A DNA stretch of 64,000 nucleotides from Verrucomicrobiales bacterium. Its GTDB lineage: Bacteria > Verrucomicrobiota > Verrucomicrobiia > Limisphaerales > UBA9464. The notes below the pieces were generated by a model that was not told the origin of the DNA, did not search any database, and was given only the letters and a program-made list of their open reading frames with translations. A program made the translations under genes and the position numbers. The stretch spans positions 1 to 64,000 of the forward strand of contig JAIYBC010000016.1 of the NCBI GenBank assembly GCA_027488845.1, written 5' to 3'. Of this stretch, positions 42,153 to 52,308 are shown piece after piece. Positions within the stretch are counted from its first letter, which is position 1. Each line of letters begins with the position of its first letter.

Positions 42153-43058
42153 ATGTCCTTTCCCTCCCTCTATTGCGGCATCGGCGACGAGGCCGGCCAG
42201 TCGCTGACCTCCCAGATCGAAGCCACCCGCGAACTGGGTTGGCGCCACATCGAGGCCCGAAACGTCACGGTTCCGGGGCATCCGAGGGCGAATCTCCACG
42301 ACCTGACGGACGCGGCCTTCGACACCGCGGTCGGGATGCTGGAGGAAGCCGGCATCTCGGTTTACTGCTTCGCCTCGACGATCGGCAACTGGGCGAAACG
42401 GATCGAGGACCCGTTCGAGATCACCGTTGCCGAGGTGGATCGCTGCATCCCGCGCATGCAGCGGCTTGGAACCCGGTTCGTCCGCATCATGAGCTACAAG
42501 GTGCGGGACGATGGGGACCAGATGGAGGCCGAACGTTTCCGCCGTCTGCGTGAGGTGACCCGCCGCTTCCTCGACGCCGGACTCCAACCGGTCCACGAGA
42601 ACTGCATGAACTACGGCGGGATGAGCTGGAGGCACGCCGAACGCCTCCTCGACGAGGTGCCCGGCCTCGCTTGGGTCTTCGACACCGCCAATCCCGTCTT
42701 CAACGTGGACCGCACCCGACCGGAACCGATGCCCCGCCAGGATCCATGGGAATTCTGGACCCATGTCCGCGACCGGAGCGTGCACATCCACGTCAAGGAC
42801 GCCCGATGGAATGCGGCGCGGGGCGATGCCGACTACCACTGGCCGGGCGACGGCGAAGGCGCGATCCGTCGGATTCTCGCCGACGCGAAGGCGAGGGGAT
42901 ACACGGGTGCGTTGAGCATCGAACCCCACATGGTCGCGGTGTTCCACGACGTCCAGGCCAATGCCCAGGCCCAGGATGAAGCCCTGCTGACGAACTACGT
43001 CGAGTACGGCCGTCGGTTGGTGAAGCTGGTCGACAGTCTTGGATCCGGCTCCGTCTGA
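42153..43058 (+). CDS. sugar phosphate isomerase/epimerase-like TIM-barrel protein (cytoplasmic)
   Basis: This 301-residue protein has no signal peptide and the xylose isomerase-like barrel: LGWRHIEARNV, TRFVRIMSYK, VHENCMNYGG, LAWVFDTANPVFN and HIHVKDARWNA carry the metal-binding Glu, Asp, His positions of the family. It differs from the Tat-exported homologue at 35.6 kb. Typical activities are sugar isomerisation, inosose dehydration or related steps; none can be chosen. Its promoter should lie just downstream of the preceding terminator. Confidence 0.88.
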   Translation: MSFPSLYCGIGDEAGQSLTSQIEATRELGWRHIEARNVTVPGHPRANLHDLTDAAFDTAVGMLEEAGISVYCFASTIGNWAKRIEDPFEITVAEVDRCIPRMQRLGTRFVRIMSYKVRDDGDQMEAERFRRLREVTRRFLDAGLQPVHENCMNYGGMSWRHAERLLDEVPGLAWVFDTANPVFNVDRTRPEPMPRQDPWEFWTHVRDRSVHIHVKDARWNAARGDADYHWPGDGEGAIRRILADAKARGYTGALSIEPHMVAVFHDVQANAQAQDEALLTNYVEYGRRLVKLVDSLGSGSV

Positions 43059-43091
43059 TCAGCGAGATTCCGGAACCTGCTTCCGTCAGGA

Positions 43092-43114
43092 CGCCGGTAT
43101 TCCCTTCCGGCGTT
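43092..43114 (+). terminator. possible terminator after the TIM-barrel gene
   Basis: A 7-bp stem ACGCCGG / CCGGCGT with a 9-base loop, followed by TCTTCCC. It lies 33 bases after the stop at 43058, between convergent genes. Weak T-tract. Confidence 0.4.
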
Positions 43115-43159
43115 CTTCCCGGGCGGAACAGGGCCGGCCTTCCACGAAGCCGGAACGGA

Positions 43160-45304
43160 TCAGAAATCGTGGAAGAGCTCCACGTTCGGGGCGCTTCCGT
43201 GGGATTTCGCATTCTCCTTGCGGCTGAACTTCGAGGGAAAACCATCCGGCGGCGGCATCGGGAAAGCGTCCTCGGGGTTCGACAACGGGGAAAAGGTGGA
43301 ACCCGCAGTCGGGCCTGCGAACCCATTTCCGGCGTCCCTCATCGCGGAGGGGTTCCTCAGGATGACATGGGCTTCACCGTTGCCGTCCGTCGCCGGAGCG
43401 GCGGCCGCCATGGAAGCCGTCTTCGCGGGAAGGGGGCGGGCCGCGGCGGGGCCGGGAGCCACGGTCGCGGATTTCCTCTCGGCTCCCCGGACCAGCTGCC
43501 CCAGGGTCCGGACGGCGTCCTTCAGGGCCTGCGTCTGCTCGGTGAGGTGGCCGATGGATTGAGTCGTCTCCTCGGTGGTTGCGGCGTTGTCCTGGGTGAT
43601 CCGCTCCATCCGCCCCACCGACTGGTTGATCTGGGAGATGCCTTCGCTTTGCTCCTTCGAGGCCGCGGCGATCTGGGCCACCAGTTCGTCGACTTGACGC
43701 ACCTTCTCCAGGATGTCGTTGAGTCCCGCTGCGACTCGGTTGCTGAGGGACACGCCCCGTTCCGACTTGGCGATGGCGTCGCCGATCTTGGCCGACGTCT
43801 CCTTGGCCGCCGCGGCGCTGCGTTGCGCCAGGCTGCGAACCTCCTCGGCGACCACGGCAAAGCCGAGTCCCTGTTCCCCGGCCCGGGCGGCCTCGACGGC
43901 CGCATTGAGGGCGAGGATGTTCGTCTGGAAGGCGATCTCGTCGATGGTCCGGATGATCCGCGTGATGCTGTCGCCCGCGGCCTTGATCTCCTGCATGGCC
44001 TGGGACATCTGGGCCATGTCGCCCGCCCCCGAGTCGACCGCCGCCCGGGCCTGCCCGGCGAGGGCCTTTGCGCTGCCCGCATGTTCCGAGTTGCGACGGG
44101 TCATGCTGGCCATCTCCTCCAGGGCGGCCGCCGTTTCCTCGAACGACGCAGCCTGGCTCGAGGCGCCGTCGGCGATGGCCCGGCTGGCTTCCTTGAGCTC
44201 CGCCGTCGCGGTGTCGAGGGTCTCCACCGTGGAACCGAGTTCGAGGGTCACCCGGTCAAGAGGACGCGCGATCGATCGGGCCAACGCGTACACCACGCCC
44301 AGAGCGGCGACGAGTGCTGCCAAGCCGAGCAGGAGTCCGCGCAGGATGGCGTCGGTTCCCGACTGACGGATCCGGTCCAATGGAAAGCGCGCCTCAGCGA
44401 TCCATGGCGTGTCGGTCTCGCCGATTCGGATCGGGGCGTAGACCCGGTGGATTTCGGCTCCCGTGGCCGGGTCGAAGCCGGTTTCCGGGTGCAGGCGTCC
44501 CACGCGGATGTCGTCCAGGACCTTGGACAGCGATTCCGGCTGGATCCGTTTCCTGGGTTCGATGGACTTGGAATCGGCCACCTGGATCCCGGAGAAGGTC
44601 GCGATGCCCAGGTGGCCATCGGGGCCGGAATCCCCACCGAGTGCCAGGGTCTGGAAGGTCGCCAGCGGAAGCAGGATTCCAGCAGCGCCGACCACCTCTC
44701 CGCCGGTGCGGATTGGAACCGCCAGCGAAACCACCTCGTGATCACGGTCGCCAAGGCGGATTCGGAAGGGCTCCGAGACGTGCTCGCGGCCGTGGTTCAG
44801 TGGCTTCTGAAGATAGTCACCCTTGCCGGCAATCTGATGGTCCGGAAGGACCGAGTTCGTGGCCTCGGCCCCGACACGGAACCAAAGCGGAACAAAACGG
44901 CCGGTCGAGTCGTGTCCCGGCTTGTCCGCGAAGTCCTTGTCCTTTCCGTCCAACGCGTCCGGTTGCCAGCCGGACCAAACGGCGAGGAAGTTTGTGTTGG
45001 CCGTGAGGACCTGCTTGAGGATGGAGCTGTAGAGGGAGCGGTCGTCCACCCAGGCCGTCTTCATGCCCTCCAATGCCTGCGATACGGTACGGGCGGCGAG
45101 GAGGGCCTCGTTGAGATGGCGCCCAGCCTCGAGCGCATGCCGCTGGGCGAATTGGCCTGCATCCCGGTAGGCGTTTTCCGTTGCGGAGTGGGCCGTATTG
45201 CGGGCTTCGACGCCAACGATGGCGGTGATGGCGACGAGCAGTATCCCGCCGATGGCGAGACTCATCCGAAGGCCGAGTCCAAGTCGATTCATCCATCGCC
45301 GCAT
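43160..45304 (-). CDS. methyl-accepting chemotaxis protein
   Basis: The 714-residue protein has two membrane helices (about 14-34 and 321-342) flanking a 285-residue periplasmic dCache-type sensor. No clear HAMP domain is seen; the cytoplasmic part goes from ARPLDR directly into the signalling helices, whose tip ([20 protein letters not shown], 455-474) is the conserved hairpin that binds CheA and CheW. Methylation-type Glu/Gln pairs flank it. After about residue 609 comes a 105-residue disordered tail rich in Pro, Ala and Ser, ending LFHDF. No che genes are adjacent. Start 45304 is chosen from the signal helix; the frame extends upstream into the divergent gene. Confidence 0.93.
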   Translation of the reverse strand: MRRWMNRLGLGLRMSLAIGGILLVAITAIVGVEARNTAHSATENAYRDAGQFAQRHALEAGRHLNEALLAARTVSQALEGMKTAWVDDRSLYSSILKQVLTANTNFLAVWSGWQPDALDGKDKDFADKPGHDSTGRFVPLWFRVGAEATNSVLPDHQIAGKGDYLQKPLNHGREHVSEPFRIRLGDRDHEVVSLAVPIRTGGEVVGAAGILLPLATFQTLALGGDSGPDGHLGIATFSGIQVADSKSIEPRKRIQPESLSKVLDDIRVGRLHPETGFDPATGAEIHRVYAPIRIGETDTPWIAEARFPLDRIRQSGTDAILRGLLLGLAALVAALGVVYALARSIARPLDRVTLELGSTVETLDTATAELKEASRAIADGASSQAASFEETAAALEEMASMTRRNSEHAGSAKALAGQARAAVDSGAGDMAQMSQAMQEIKAAGDSITRIIRTIDEIAFQTNILALNAAVEAARAGEQGLGFAVVAEEVRSLAQRSAAAAKETSAKIGDAIAKSERGVSLSNRVAAGLNDILEKVRQVDELVAQIAAASKEQSEGISQINQSVGRMERITQDNAATTEETTQSIGHLTEQTQALKDAVRTLGQLVRGAERKSATVAPGPAAARPLPAKTASMAAAAPATDGNGEAHVILRNPSAMRDAGNGFAGPTAGSTFSPLSNPEDAFPMPPPDGFPSKFSRKENAKSHGSAPNVELFHDF

Positions 45305-45445
45305 CGGCTCGACCGGGGCGATCCTTGAGTCGGAGTCGGGTGTTCCACCCCGGGTGGATGCCTGATGCGTGCCGCGGGCAGCGGATCGCCGCCGGTGCCG
45401 AAGGGGCTTGGTGCCGCCGTCGCCGCCGCCTACCTTCCGCGCCTC

Positions 45446-46975
45446 ATGAAGCGACAGGGGAAAGTGTTCCTGGTGGGTGCCGGACCCGGTGATGCCGGAC
45501 TGATCACGGTGCGGGGTGCCGAGGTGCTCGGCACCGCCGACGTGGTGGTCTACGACGCCTTGGTCAATCCGGCGCTGCTGGCGCTGGCGCCGTCCACGGC
45601 GGAACGGATCTTCGGCGGCAAGCGTGCCGCCGCGCACGCCATTCCCCAGGAGGAGTTGAACCAGCTTCTGGTCGAGAAGGCGAAGGCGGGGGCCACGGTG
45701 GTCCGTCTCAAGGGCGGCGATCCGTATGTCTTCGGCCGGGGAGGGGAGGAGGCGCTCGAGTTGGCGGACGCCGGAGTGCCGTTCGAGGTCGTGCCGGGCG
45801 TCTCGTCCGTGACCGCGGCGTTGAACTACGCGGGGATCCCTCTCACCCACCGCGACCACTGTTCCAGCTTCACCGTGCTGACCGGACACGAGGATCCGGC
45901 CAAGCCGGATTCCGCGGTGGACCTGGGGCTGTTGGCGCGGTTACCCGGGACCAAGGTGGTCCTCATGGGTGTCGAACGGATCGACGAGATCGCCCGGCGC
46001 CTGGTGGAAGGCGGTGCGGCGGCGACGACCCCGGCCGCCATGGTCCAATGGGGCACGACCGGTCGCCAGAAATCGGTCTCCGCCACGCTCGCAACCCTCG
46101 GCGAGGCCGCCCGCAAGGCTGGCATCACCACTCCCGCGATCACCGTGATCGGCGACGTGGTTTCGGAACGGAAGCGTCTCAACTGGTTTGAGACGCGCCC
46201 CTTGCATGGACGTCGGGTCGTTGTGACACGGACCCGCGAGCAGGCGTCGCAGGTCTCCGTCCAGTTCCGCGATCTCGGAGCCGAGGTGCTCGAGATCCCG
46301 ACCATCCGCATCGCTCCGCCGGTGGACATGGATCCCTTGGTCGAGTGCATCTCCGGGATCGGCGAATACGACTGGCTGGTTTTCACCAGTCCCAACGGCG
46401 TCACCACCTTCTTCGACTACTTCTTCAAGGCCTTCAAGGACGTGCGGGACATCGGCAACGTCCGGATCGCGGCGGTCGGGCCGGCAACCGCGGCCAAGGT
46501 CGCGGAATTCCACCTGAACGTGGATGCGATGCCGTCGGAATACGTGGCGTCCAAGGTGGCTGCCGCCATCGGCGCCGTGGAGACCATCGAGAATCTCCGA
46601 TTCCTGATCGTGCGGGCCGAAGTGGCGACGCCGGAACTGCCCCGGATGCTCGAGGAGAAGGGCGGCATCGTGGACGCCATCGCCTGTTACCGGACCATTC
46701 CCGAGACCGAAGACCTCAACGGTGCCGCGGCGTCCCTTGCCGAATCCGGTGCCGACTGGGTCACGTTCACCAGCGCCTCGACGGTTGAGAACTTCCATGG
46801 CCGCTTCGACCTGCCGGCGCTGCGCCGTCGGTTTCCGGGACTGAAGACCGCGAGCATCGGTCCCGAGACCAGCAAGGCGTTGAAGGCCCTCGGGATCGAG
46901 CCCGACGTGGAAGCCCGGGAGCACAACATCCCCGGACTCGTCGCCGCGGTCCGCAAGGCGGCCGGCGTCCGCTGA
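45446..46975 (+). CDS. uroporphyrinogen-III C-methyltransferase / uroporphyrinogen-III synthase fusion
   Basis: The 509-residue protein joins two tetrapyrrole enzymes. The N-terminal half (about 1-245) is a CobA/SUMT methyltransferase: [34 protein letters not shown] and [17 protein letters not shown], which makes precorrin-2 on the way to sirohaem and cobalamin. The C-terminal half (about 262-509) is HemD, uroporphyrinogen-III synthase: [17 protein letters not shown] and [10 protein letters not shown]. Such CobA-HemD fusions are known in several phyla. hemA, hemB and hemC are not adjacent. The ATG at 45446 fits the conserved start; an upstream extension does not. Confidence 0.95.
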   Translation: MKRQGKVFLVGAGPGDAGLITVRGAEVLGTADVVVYDALVNPALLALAPSTAERIFGGKRAAAHAIPQEELNQLLVEKAKAGATVVRLKGGDPYVFGRGGEEALELADAGVPFEVVPGVSSVTAALNYAGIPLTHRDHCSSFTVLTGHEDPAKPDSAVDLGLLARLPGTKVVLMGVERIDEIARRLVEGGAAATTPAAMVQWGTTGRQKSVSATLATLGEAARKAGITTPAITVIGDVVSERKRLNWFETRPLHGRRVVVTRTREQASQVSVQFRDLGAEVLEIPTIRIAPPVDMDPLVECISGIGEYDWLVFTSPNGVTTFFDYFFKAFKDVRDIGNVRIAAVGPATAAKVAEFHLNVDAMPSEYVASKVAAAIGAVETIENLRFLIVRAEVATPELPRMLEEKGGIVDAIACYRTIPETEDLNGAAASLAESGADWVTFTSASTVENFHGRFDLPALRRRFPGLKTASIGPETSKALKALGIEPDVEAREHNIPGLVAAVRKAAGVR

Positions 46976-47090
46976 CGACGAGGCTTCCCGAGGTCTTGGG
47001 CGGTTTCCTCGCAACCATCCTCATCGGCCGGCATTTCACCGGTTGCGCCGAGGCTGGCCACTGCCAGACTCCAACGAACTTTTTCATCCT

Positions 47091-47435
47091 ATGTCCAAAC
47101 CGACCATCACTGCCTACCTGAAGCCCTGGTGTGGCTGGAGCGCGGGCGTCCGCGCCGTTTTCAAGAAGTACGATCTCGCCTTCGAGGAGAAGGACATCAT
47201 CAACGTCCCCGAGAACTTCGACGAGATGGTCCGGAAGACCGGCCAGACGAAGCAGCCCACGGTCGAGATCAACGGCCGTGTGTTGGCGGATGTCAGTGGC
47301 GAGGAGGTCGAGGCGTGGATGCTCCAGAACGGGGTGGTGTCCGAGAATGGCCGGGTCCCCGAGGTTCCCATCAACCAGCCGTGTGCCCATGAGATGCCCC
47401 AGGCGCAGGCGGCTCCGATGACCTTCAAGCGCTGA
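47091..47435 (+). CDS. glutaredoxin-like protein with CGWS active site
   Basis: This 114-residue protein has a glutaredoxin-like thioredoxin fold: ITAYLKPWCGWSAGVRAVF, then EEKDI and the cis-Pro in KQPTVEINGRVLADVSGEEV. The active site is C14-G-W-S17, a monothiol variant of the usual CPYC or CGFS. A 30-residue C-terminal extension contains one more Cys and His (QPCAHEM). Monothiol glutaredoxins act in iron-sulfur transfer or protein deglutathionylation; here function is inferred from fold only. No operon partner is obvious. Confidence 0.85.
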   Translation: MSKPTITAYLKPWCGWSAGVRAVFKKYDLAFEEKDIINVPENFDEMVRKTGQTKQPTVEINGRVLADVSGEEVEAWMLQNGVVSENGRVPEVPINQPCAHEMPQAQAAPMTFKR

Positions 47436-47462
47436 GGTCGGCACCCCCGGTTTCCACCGTCC

Positions 47463-48722
47463 ATGACTGCCCGCCACCCCCGGTGCCTCCCGTCGCCGGG
47501 GGTGTTCCGTTTCCTATCCCTGATTCCGGCGCTGTTGCTCGCCGGATCGATGGCCCTTTCCGCACAGGAGTCGCCGACCTTCGTCGATACCCTGGACTTC
47601 ATTCGCCGTTCCCTCGATGAGCATGGCGACTTCCGGAACCTCGCCGGTGGAGGCCGCGTGCAGCAGAAGCTGACCGAGGTGTTGGGGCGCCGCTTCCGGG
47701 TCCGCCGGATCCTCTCCGACGGCACGCCGGGCGGGCCGGAGATCCGTGGGACCACGGAGTTCTCACTCGCCGAGCTGGACCCTGAGGCCACCCATGTCCG
47801 GATCACCTTCATTGGCGACCGGATGGCCTTTGCGGTTTGGCTGGCCGACGTCGGCAAGGGGGCCGGAGTCCGCGAGTGGCGTGCCGGCAACGAGGATCTC
47901 GGGGCCGAGAACCGGCCCTACGGTTGGTTTGCCGTGGATTCGGAGGAGCTGGCCCAGTCCCTGGTCCGGGCGGTGAACCACTGCATCGCCCTGGCCGGCG
48001 GAAAGGCGCGGCCATCCGTGGATCGCTTCTTCGGCGCACCGAGCCAGAGCCGGGCCGTGCCGACCTCGCCGATCACCGGAGAGGTCCATCATGTGGTGTC
48101 CCTGGAGGACGCCGAGAAGCTGGTTCGTCGGAAGATCCGTTCCGATCCCGCGGTGTTTCCCCAGATCGCGGCCGGAACGCTCGGAAAGTCGGGCTGGGCT
48201 CCGGTTCCATGGCCGGGTCGGCCCCTGTTGGTGACCCTTCCTGGGACAGGGTCCGGGTTCGAGACCAACTACCTGGACGCCGTCCGTTTCGACGGGACGC
48301 TGGCGGGGAAAGGCAACGGTGTCGCGCTGTTGTTGGAAGTGGTCCCGGACTTCATCTCCGCGGGTGTTTCGGGACTCCGGGACGGACCCTTGCCCTGCGA
48401 ATTGGTCCAGCTGCCGCTGAACGCGGGACAGCTCGTACCGTTGGCGCAGCGCGTTGGGGAAGGCACTCAGGTTCGGCTCTGGAGTTCCGTGGGTGACGGT
48501 TGGCCCGATGAGGAAGGCGGGTTTGTCTGGTTGGCCAGGTCCCGGGAAGGCGCCCGCGAATGGAGGGTGGCGGCGCATTCCATGAAGCGCTTCCGCGAGT
48601 ACGGACCGGACGCCGCCCGGGCGGCCGCGACCGAGCTCGGCCTCAAGCTCGCGGATCCGGTCGTGGACCTGCTGAAGTCCCGGGCCAAGGCCGCCAAGAA
48701 GGCGATGAAGGAGGACCGCTGA
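47463..48722 (+). CDS. hypothetical secreted protein
   Basis: The 419-residue product has a signal peptide (FLSLIPALLLAGSMALSAQ, about 16-34). The mature protein begins with an FIRRSLDEHG region and continues with alternating strands and helices; no known domain or catalytic motif is visible. The C-terminus is Lys/Ala-rich (AKAAKKAMKEDR). It starts 27 bases after the glutaredoxin-like gene and may share its transcript. I cannot suggest a function. Confidence 0.72.
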   Translation: MTARHPRCLPSPGVFRFLSLIPALLLAGSMALSAQESPTFVDTLDFIRRSLDEHGDFRNLAGGGRVQQKLTEVLGRRFRVRRILSDGTPGGPEIRGTTEFSLAELDPEATHVRITFIGDRMAFAVWLADVGKGAGVREWRAGNEDLGAENRPYGWFAVDSEELAQSLVRAVNHCIALAGGKARPSVDRFFGAPSQSRAVPTSPITGEVHHVVSLEDAEKLVRRKIRSDPAVFPQIAAGTLGKSGWAPVPWPGRPLLVTLPGTGSGFETNYLDAVRFDGTLAGKGNGVALLLEVVPDFISAGVSGLRDGPLPCELVQLPLNAGQLVPLAQRVGEGTQVRLWSSVGDGWPDEEGGFVWLARSREGAREWRVAAHSMKRFREYGPDAARAAATELGLKLADPVVDLLKSRAKAAKKAMKEDR

Positions 48723-48770
48723 GCGGTGTCCAGAAATGGCCGTGGCCAAGTTGGCGCAACTTGCAGATTC

Positions 48771-49796
48771 CTAGGCTTCCATCCTGGCCACCACCGCTTC
48801 CAGGACATCCGACGGACCGATTCTCTTCAGACAGGCGAGCTTCTCGGAGATCCGGCAGCGATCGCTCATGCAGGGAGCGCAGGGAAGGGCGCGGACACGG
48901 AGAACGTTGGATGATTGGCCATAAGGGCCGGTGCGTTCCGGCGCGGTTGGCCCGAAGACGGCAACCACGGGTCGACGCAATGCGACCGCCACATGCATCG
49001 GTCCCGTGTCGTTGGTGACCAGCAGTCGGATGCGCCGAAGCCCTTCGATCATCCCCGGCAGACTCAGTCGGCCGGTGAGGTCGAGGATCCGACCCTTTCC
49101 ATCGGCGCGCACGATCGCTTCACCCAACGCCGTTTCATCCGGGCCACCAAAGACGGCAATCCGAACCGAAGGCAGCCGCTCTTGGAGGCCGTTGGCCAAT
49201 TGGCTCCAACTCTCGATCGGCCAACGCTTGTTTTCCCAGCGGGCGCCCGGCTGGAGGCCGATCCAGTCGCCGTCAGAAAGCTGCGGGAACAGACGCTGGA
49301 TTTCTGCGGCGCCGGCAGGCCGAGGCGGTAGCCATTCGAACGGTTGGCGGGTGTCCCACCCGAGGTGACGGGCCACCGTGAGATACCAGTCCACGGCGTG
49401 GGTGGACGGCGAAGGGCGGGGAACCGACTCGCCATGGAACAAGGGGGCGAATTCCCTCCAGTCTCCAACGCCGACAAACCGGCCGGCACCGCAGGCGCGC
49501 CCCACCAAGGCCGATCGGGCGAGTCCCTGGAGGTCCAGGACGAGGTCGTACCTTTCCGATCGGAGGGCCGACACCTCGCGGAGGATCTGTGCAAAACCGA
49601 GCGGACGCCCCCAGGCCTTACGGTCGAAGGGAACGATTCGGTGGATGTCCGGATCCCCTTCCAACAGGGGAACCAGGTTCCTGTGAAGCCACCAATCGAC
49701 GCGGGCATCCGGATGGTTTCGCCGCAGGTGCCGGACAACCGGCAGGGCGTGGATCACGTCGCCGAGCGAACTCGGCTTGAGGACCAGGACCTTCAC
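48771..49796 (-). CDS. glycosyltransferase family 9 (heptosyltransferase-like)
   Basis: The 341-residue protein matches GT9: KVLVLKPSSLGDVIHALPVV at the start, GLQPGARWENKRWP for the nucleotide-sugar loop and TNDTGPMHVAVALRRPVVA in the C-terminal domain. GT9 enzymes add heptose to the lipopolysaccharide inner core (WaaC/WaaF-like). A cysteine-rich segment near the C-terminus (PCAPCMSDRC) is common in GT9 members. With rfaE2 at 34 kb it suggests heptose-containing lipopolysaccharide. It follows the phosphoesterase gene by 51 bases. Confidence 0.92.
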   Translation of the reverse strand: MKVLVLKPSSLGDVIHALPVVRHLRRNHPDARVDWWLHRNLVPLLEGDPDIHRIVPFDRKAWGRPLGFAQILREVSALRSERYDLVLDLQGLARSALVGRACGAGRFVGVGDWREFAPLFHGESVPRPSPSTHAVDWYLTVARHLGWDTRQPFEWLPPRPAGAAEIQRLFPQLSDGDWIGLQPGARWENKRWPIESWSQLANGLQERLPSVRIAVFGGPDETALGEAIVRADGKGRILDLTGRLSLPGMIEGLRRIRLLVTNDTGPMHVAVALRRPVVAVFGPTAPERTGPYGQSSNVLRVRALPCAPCMSDRCRISEKLACLKRIGPSDVLEAVVARMEA

Positions 49797-49847
49797 AGGC
49801 GTCGGGCCGGGAGTTTCGGACCCGGTGTCGCCAACCGGGAAGGGGCT

Positions 49848-50570
49848 CTATTTGCCGGTGGCCAAACGGTCGGCAAGCCGCTGTGGGAGACCGGCCTGCA
49901 TGATCTTCCTCTGGGCGGTCGCGATGTCATAGTCCAGACGCCGGAGTTCGACGGTCTGGGTCGGCATGTCATAGACGACATAGGCCGCGCGGGGGTCTCC
50001 GTCCCGTGGCTGTCCGACGCTGCCGACATTGATGAAGTACTTGCGACCCGGCTCGATCTTGAGCTTGGAGTATTGGCCGCCACGGACTGCGGTATCGCGG
50101 ATGAAGGCCACCGGGACGTGGGTATGTCCGAAGAAGCAGAGTTGGGTGTTCTGGTAGGTGAAGCTGGCCGCAGCCTCGAGCTTCTCGAAGACGTAACCCC
50201 AGCGCTGAGGACCATCGAGGGTCGCGTGGACGATCGAGAAGTTGGCCACCAGTCGGAAATACTTCAGGTCGCGCAGCCACTTGCGGTCATCCGGAGTCAA
50301 CTGGGAGCGGCTCCAGGCCACGGCCTCGGCTGCCGCATCGTTGAATCCCTCCGGATCCTCGTCCAAGCCGATGTACTCGTCGTGGTTGCCCTTGACCGTC
50401 GGGATGTTCATCCCACGAACGATGTCGAGGCATTCCTTGGGGTTGGCCCCGTAGCCGACGACATCCCCCAGACACACGACATGGGTGCAGTTCTGTTCCT
50501 TGATGTCGGCAAGCACCCGTTGGAATCCTTCCAGATTCGCGTGGATGTCGGCTATGATGGCGTACCTCAT
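49848..50570 (-). CDS. calcineurin-like metallophosphoesterase
   Basis: The 240-residue protein has all metallophosphoesterase blocks: IIADIHANLEGF, CLGDVVGYGA, KGNHDEY, the His in VHATLDG and GHTHVPV. The arrangement fits the YfcE/MJ0936-like group that hydrolyses phosphodiesters or serves as a regulator. It lies five bases downstream of the acylphosphatase gene on the same strand. Substrate unknown. Confidence 0.93.
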   Translation of the reverse strand: MRYAIIADIHANLEGFQRVLADIKEQNCTHVVCLGDVVGYGANPKECLDIVRGMNIPTVKGNHDEYIGLDEDPEGFNDAAAEAVAWSRSQLTPDDRKWLRDLKYFRLVANFSIVHATLDGPQRWGYVFEKLEAAASFTYQNTQLCFFGHTHVPVAFIRDTAVRGGQYSKLKIEPGRKYFINVGSVGQPRDGDPRAAYVVYDMPTQTVELRRLDYDIATAQRKIMQAGLPQRLADRLATGK

Positions 50571-50575
50571 TCTGT

Positions 50576-50863
50576 CTACTGCACGATCTCGAATCCCCGG
50601 AACCCTCCGGAGCCGGCAGACCAGTTAACTTGTTCGTCGCGGATCATCGGTCCCAGACCGCTTCCCCGGATTGCGATTCGGAACGCTTCCAGTTCGTCCC
50701 GACTGCCTTCCGCGATGAGTTCGACCCTGCCATCCAGCAGGTTCCGAACCGTTCCAGCGACTTCGAAGCCGGTGGCCAGATTTCTGGCCTGGTACCGGAA
50801 ACCCACTCCTTGGACACGTCCGGAGTACCAGATGTGCATTCGGAACCGGTTCATCATCGTCAA
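50576..50863 (-). CDS. acylphosphatase
   Basis: The 95-residue protein carries the two acylphosphatase motifs: GRVQGVGFRYQ with the phosphate-binding Arg, and GTVRNLLDGRVELIAEG with the catalytic Asn. Acylphosphatases hydrolyse carboxyl-phosphate bonds such as in 1,3-bisphosphoglycerate. The true start may be the third Met (MHIWYSGR), as the first residues are not conserved. First gene of a three-gene minus-strand cluster with the phosphoesterase and GT9 genes. Confidence 0.92.
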   Translation of the reverse strand: MTMMNRFRMHIWYSGRVQGVGFRYQARNLATGFEVAGTVRNLLDGRVELIAEGSRDELEAFRIAIRGSGLGPMIRDEQVNWSAGSGGFRGFEIVQ

Positions 50864-51052
50864 CGCCGCAACTGCGGCCGGACCGGAAATCTCCGGCTCA
50901 GCAAAGGCAAAAGCTTATCCACACCCTCCGGAGGGGGCGCAAACAGTTATTTCCAGTGACTTTACCTCGGCAGAGACCGGGCCCGGATCGCCCAGCCGGC
51001 ATTCCGGCTCCCTGCCTCTTGATGCCCTGCGCGGTCCGCGTCAGGCTGAGGC

Positions 51053-52273
51053 GTGATTTCCACGCTGCGTGCTCCGTTCGCGCTCCTGATCTCCGTCGGA
51101 CTCTTGTCCTCGCCCCTGACGCTCCAGGTTTCGGCGGCGGAAACCAGCCTCGCTCGGGTTGTTTCACTGGCTTTTTCCGCAAACGATAAAGAAGTGCGAC
51201 GTGATGTGCTGCGTGGTTTGGAGGCGGCGGTGCGTGGCCGGACGGGATTGGCGACGCCAGAGGGATGGGAGGCCTTGGAGGAAGCGGTTGGCCAAGGGGG
51301 AGATGCCGAGTCGCTGGCCTTGGTTCGCAGCCTGGGTGTGGCGTTTGGCAGCCGGCGCGCGATGGATTCCCTGCGCGCCACCGCCGCTGACACCAACGCA
51401 TCCCCAACGGACCGCAACGCCGCCTTGGCCGCCTTGCTCCGCACCCGCGACGCCTCGTTGGCGGGGCTTCTCCTGAAATTGGCCTCGGATTCCGCGACCC
51501 GTGTTGCGGCGGTGCGCGGTTTGGCGGGGTTCGACGCCCCTGGTACTCCGGAGACGCTCCTGAAGCTCTTCCCGGAGATTCCACCCGCGGACCAGCGGGA
51601 AGTGCTGAATGCGCTGGCTTCCCGTCCCAGCTATGCCCGCCCCCTGTTGGAGGCCGTGCGTTCCGGCGTCGTTCCCAAGACGGCCCTGACCGCGGATCTC
51701 GTCCGCCAGCTGCGTTCGCTGAAGGACGACAGGTTGGCTGCGAATCTCACGGAGATCTGGGGTGTGGTGAAGGAGACCAGTCCCGACATGACCGCGGAGA
51801 TCGAACGTGTGAAGCGGGTCTATTGGGCCGGTGGCTCCACTCCCGGCGACGCGTCCCGTGGGCGGGTGGTTTTCAACCAGGTCTGCGCCCAATGCCATCA
51901 CCTGTTCGATTTCGGGGGCCAGGTCGGTCCGGACATCACGGGCGCCAACCGCGGCGATCTCGACTATCTCCTGCAGAACATCCTCTTCCCGAACGCGGTG
52001 ATCCCAAACGAGTACCGGGCCTCCACCGTGGAGTTGAAGGATGAGCGGGTGCTCACCGGGCTGGTTCGGTCGCAGGATGCGAATTCCGTGGTGGTGCAGA
52101 CCGCGACCGAGGTGCTGACGCTGCCGAGGGCTGAGGTGGTGAAGATCACCGGTTCGGAGATTTCCATGATGCCGGAAGGCCTGGTCGCCGGATTGAGCGA
52201 AACCCAGATCCGGGACCTGCTCTATTATCTCGGCCGTCCCGGACAGGTGCCGCTTCCGGGCAATGCCAAATAA
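51053..52273 (+). CDS. PVC-type haem-binding protein with HEAT-like repeats
   Basis: The 406-residue product starts at a GTG. A signal peptide (about 10-29) is followed by a helical HEAT-like array (about 35-245) and a C-terminal cytochrome c domain with CAQCH at 278-282 and the family-typical GQVGPDITGANRGDLDYLL and NAVIPNEYRA segments. This C-terminal module is the one that ends the large membrane-bound dehydrogenase-like proteins of Planctomycetota and Verrucomicrobiota; here it is fused only to HEAT repeats and lacks the usual PQQ/propeller part. Electron transfer in the periplasm is likely; the partner is unknown. Confidence 0.85.
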   Translation: MISTLRAPFALLISVGLLSSPLTLQVSAAETSLARVVSLAFSANDKEVRRDVLRGLEAAVRGRTGLATPEGWEALEEAVGQGGDAESLALVRSLGVAFGSRRAMDSLRATAADTNASPTDRNAALAALLRTRDASLAGLLLKLASDSATRVAAVRGLAGFDAPGTPETLLKLFPEIPPADQREVLNALASRPSYARPLLEAVRSGVVPKTALTADLVRQLRSLKDDRLAANLTEIWGVVKETSPDMTAEIERVKRVYWAGGSTPGDASRGRVVFNQVCAQCHHLFDFGGQVGPDITGANRGDLDYLLQNILFPNAVIPNEYRASTVELKDERVLTGLVRSQDANSVVVQTATEVLTLPRAEVVKITGSEISMMPEGLVAGLSETQIRDLLYYLGRPGQVPLPGNAK

Positions 52274-52308
52274 CGGTCTCGGACCGGGACTTCAGCCAAG
52301 CGGTTGGG

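Noticed and set aside
45305-45889. Upstream extension of the chemoreceptor frame (195 codons)
   Set aside because: It is antisense to the well-supported cobA-hemD start and precedes a normal signal-anchor Met.
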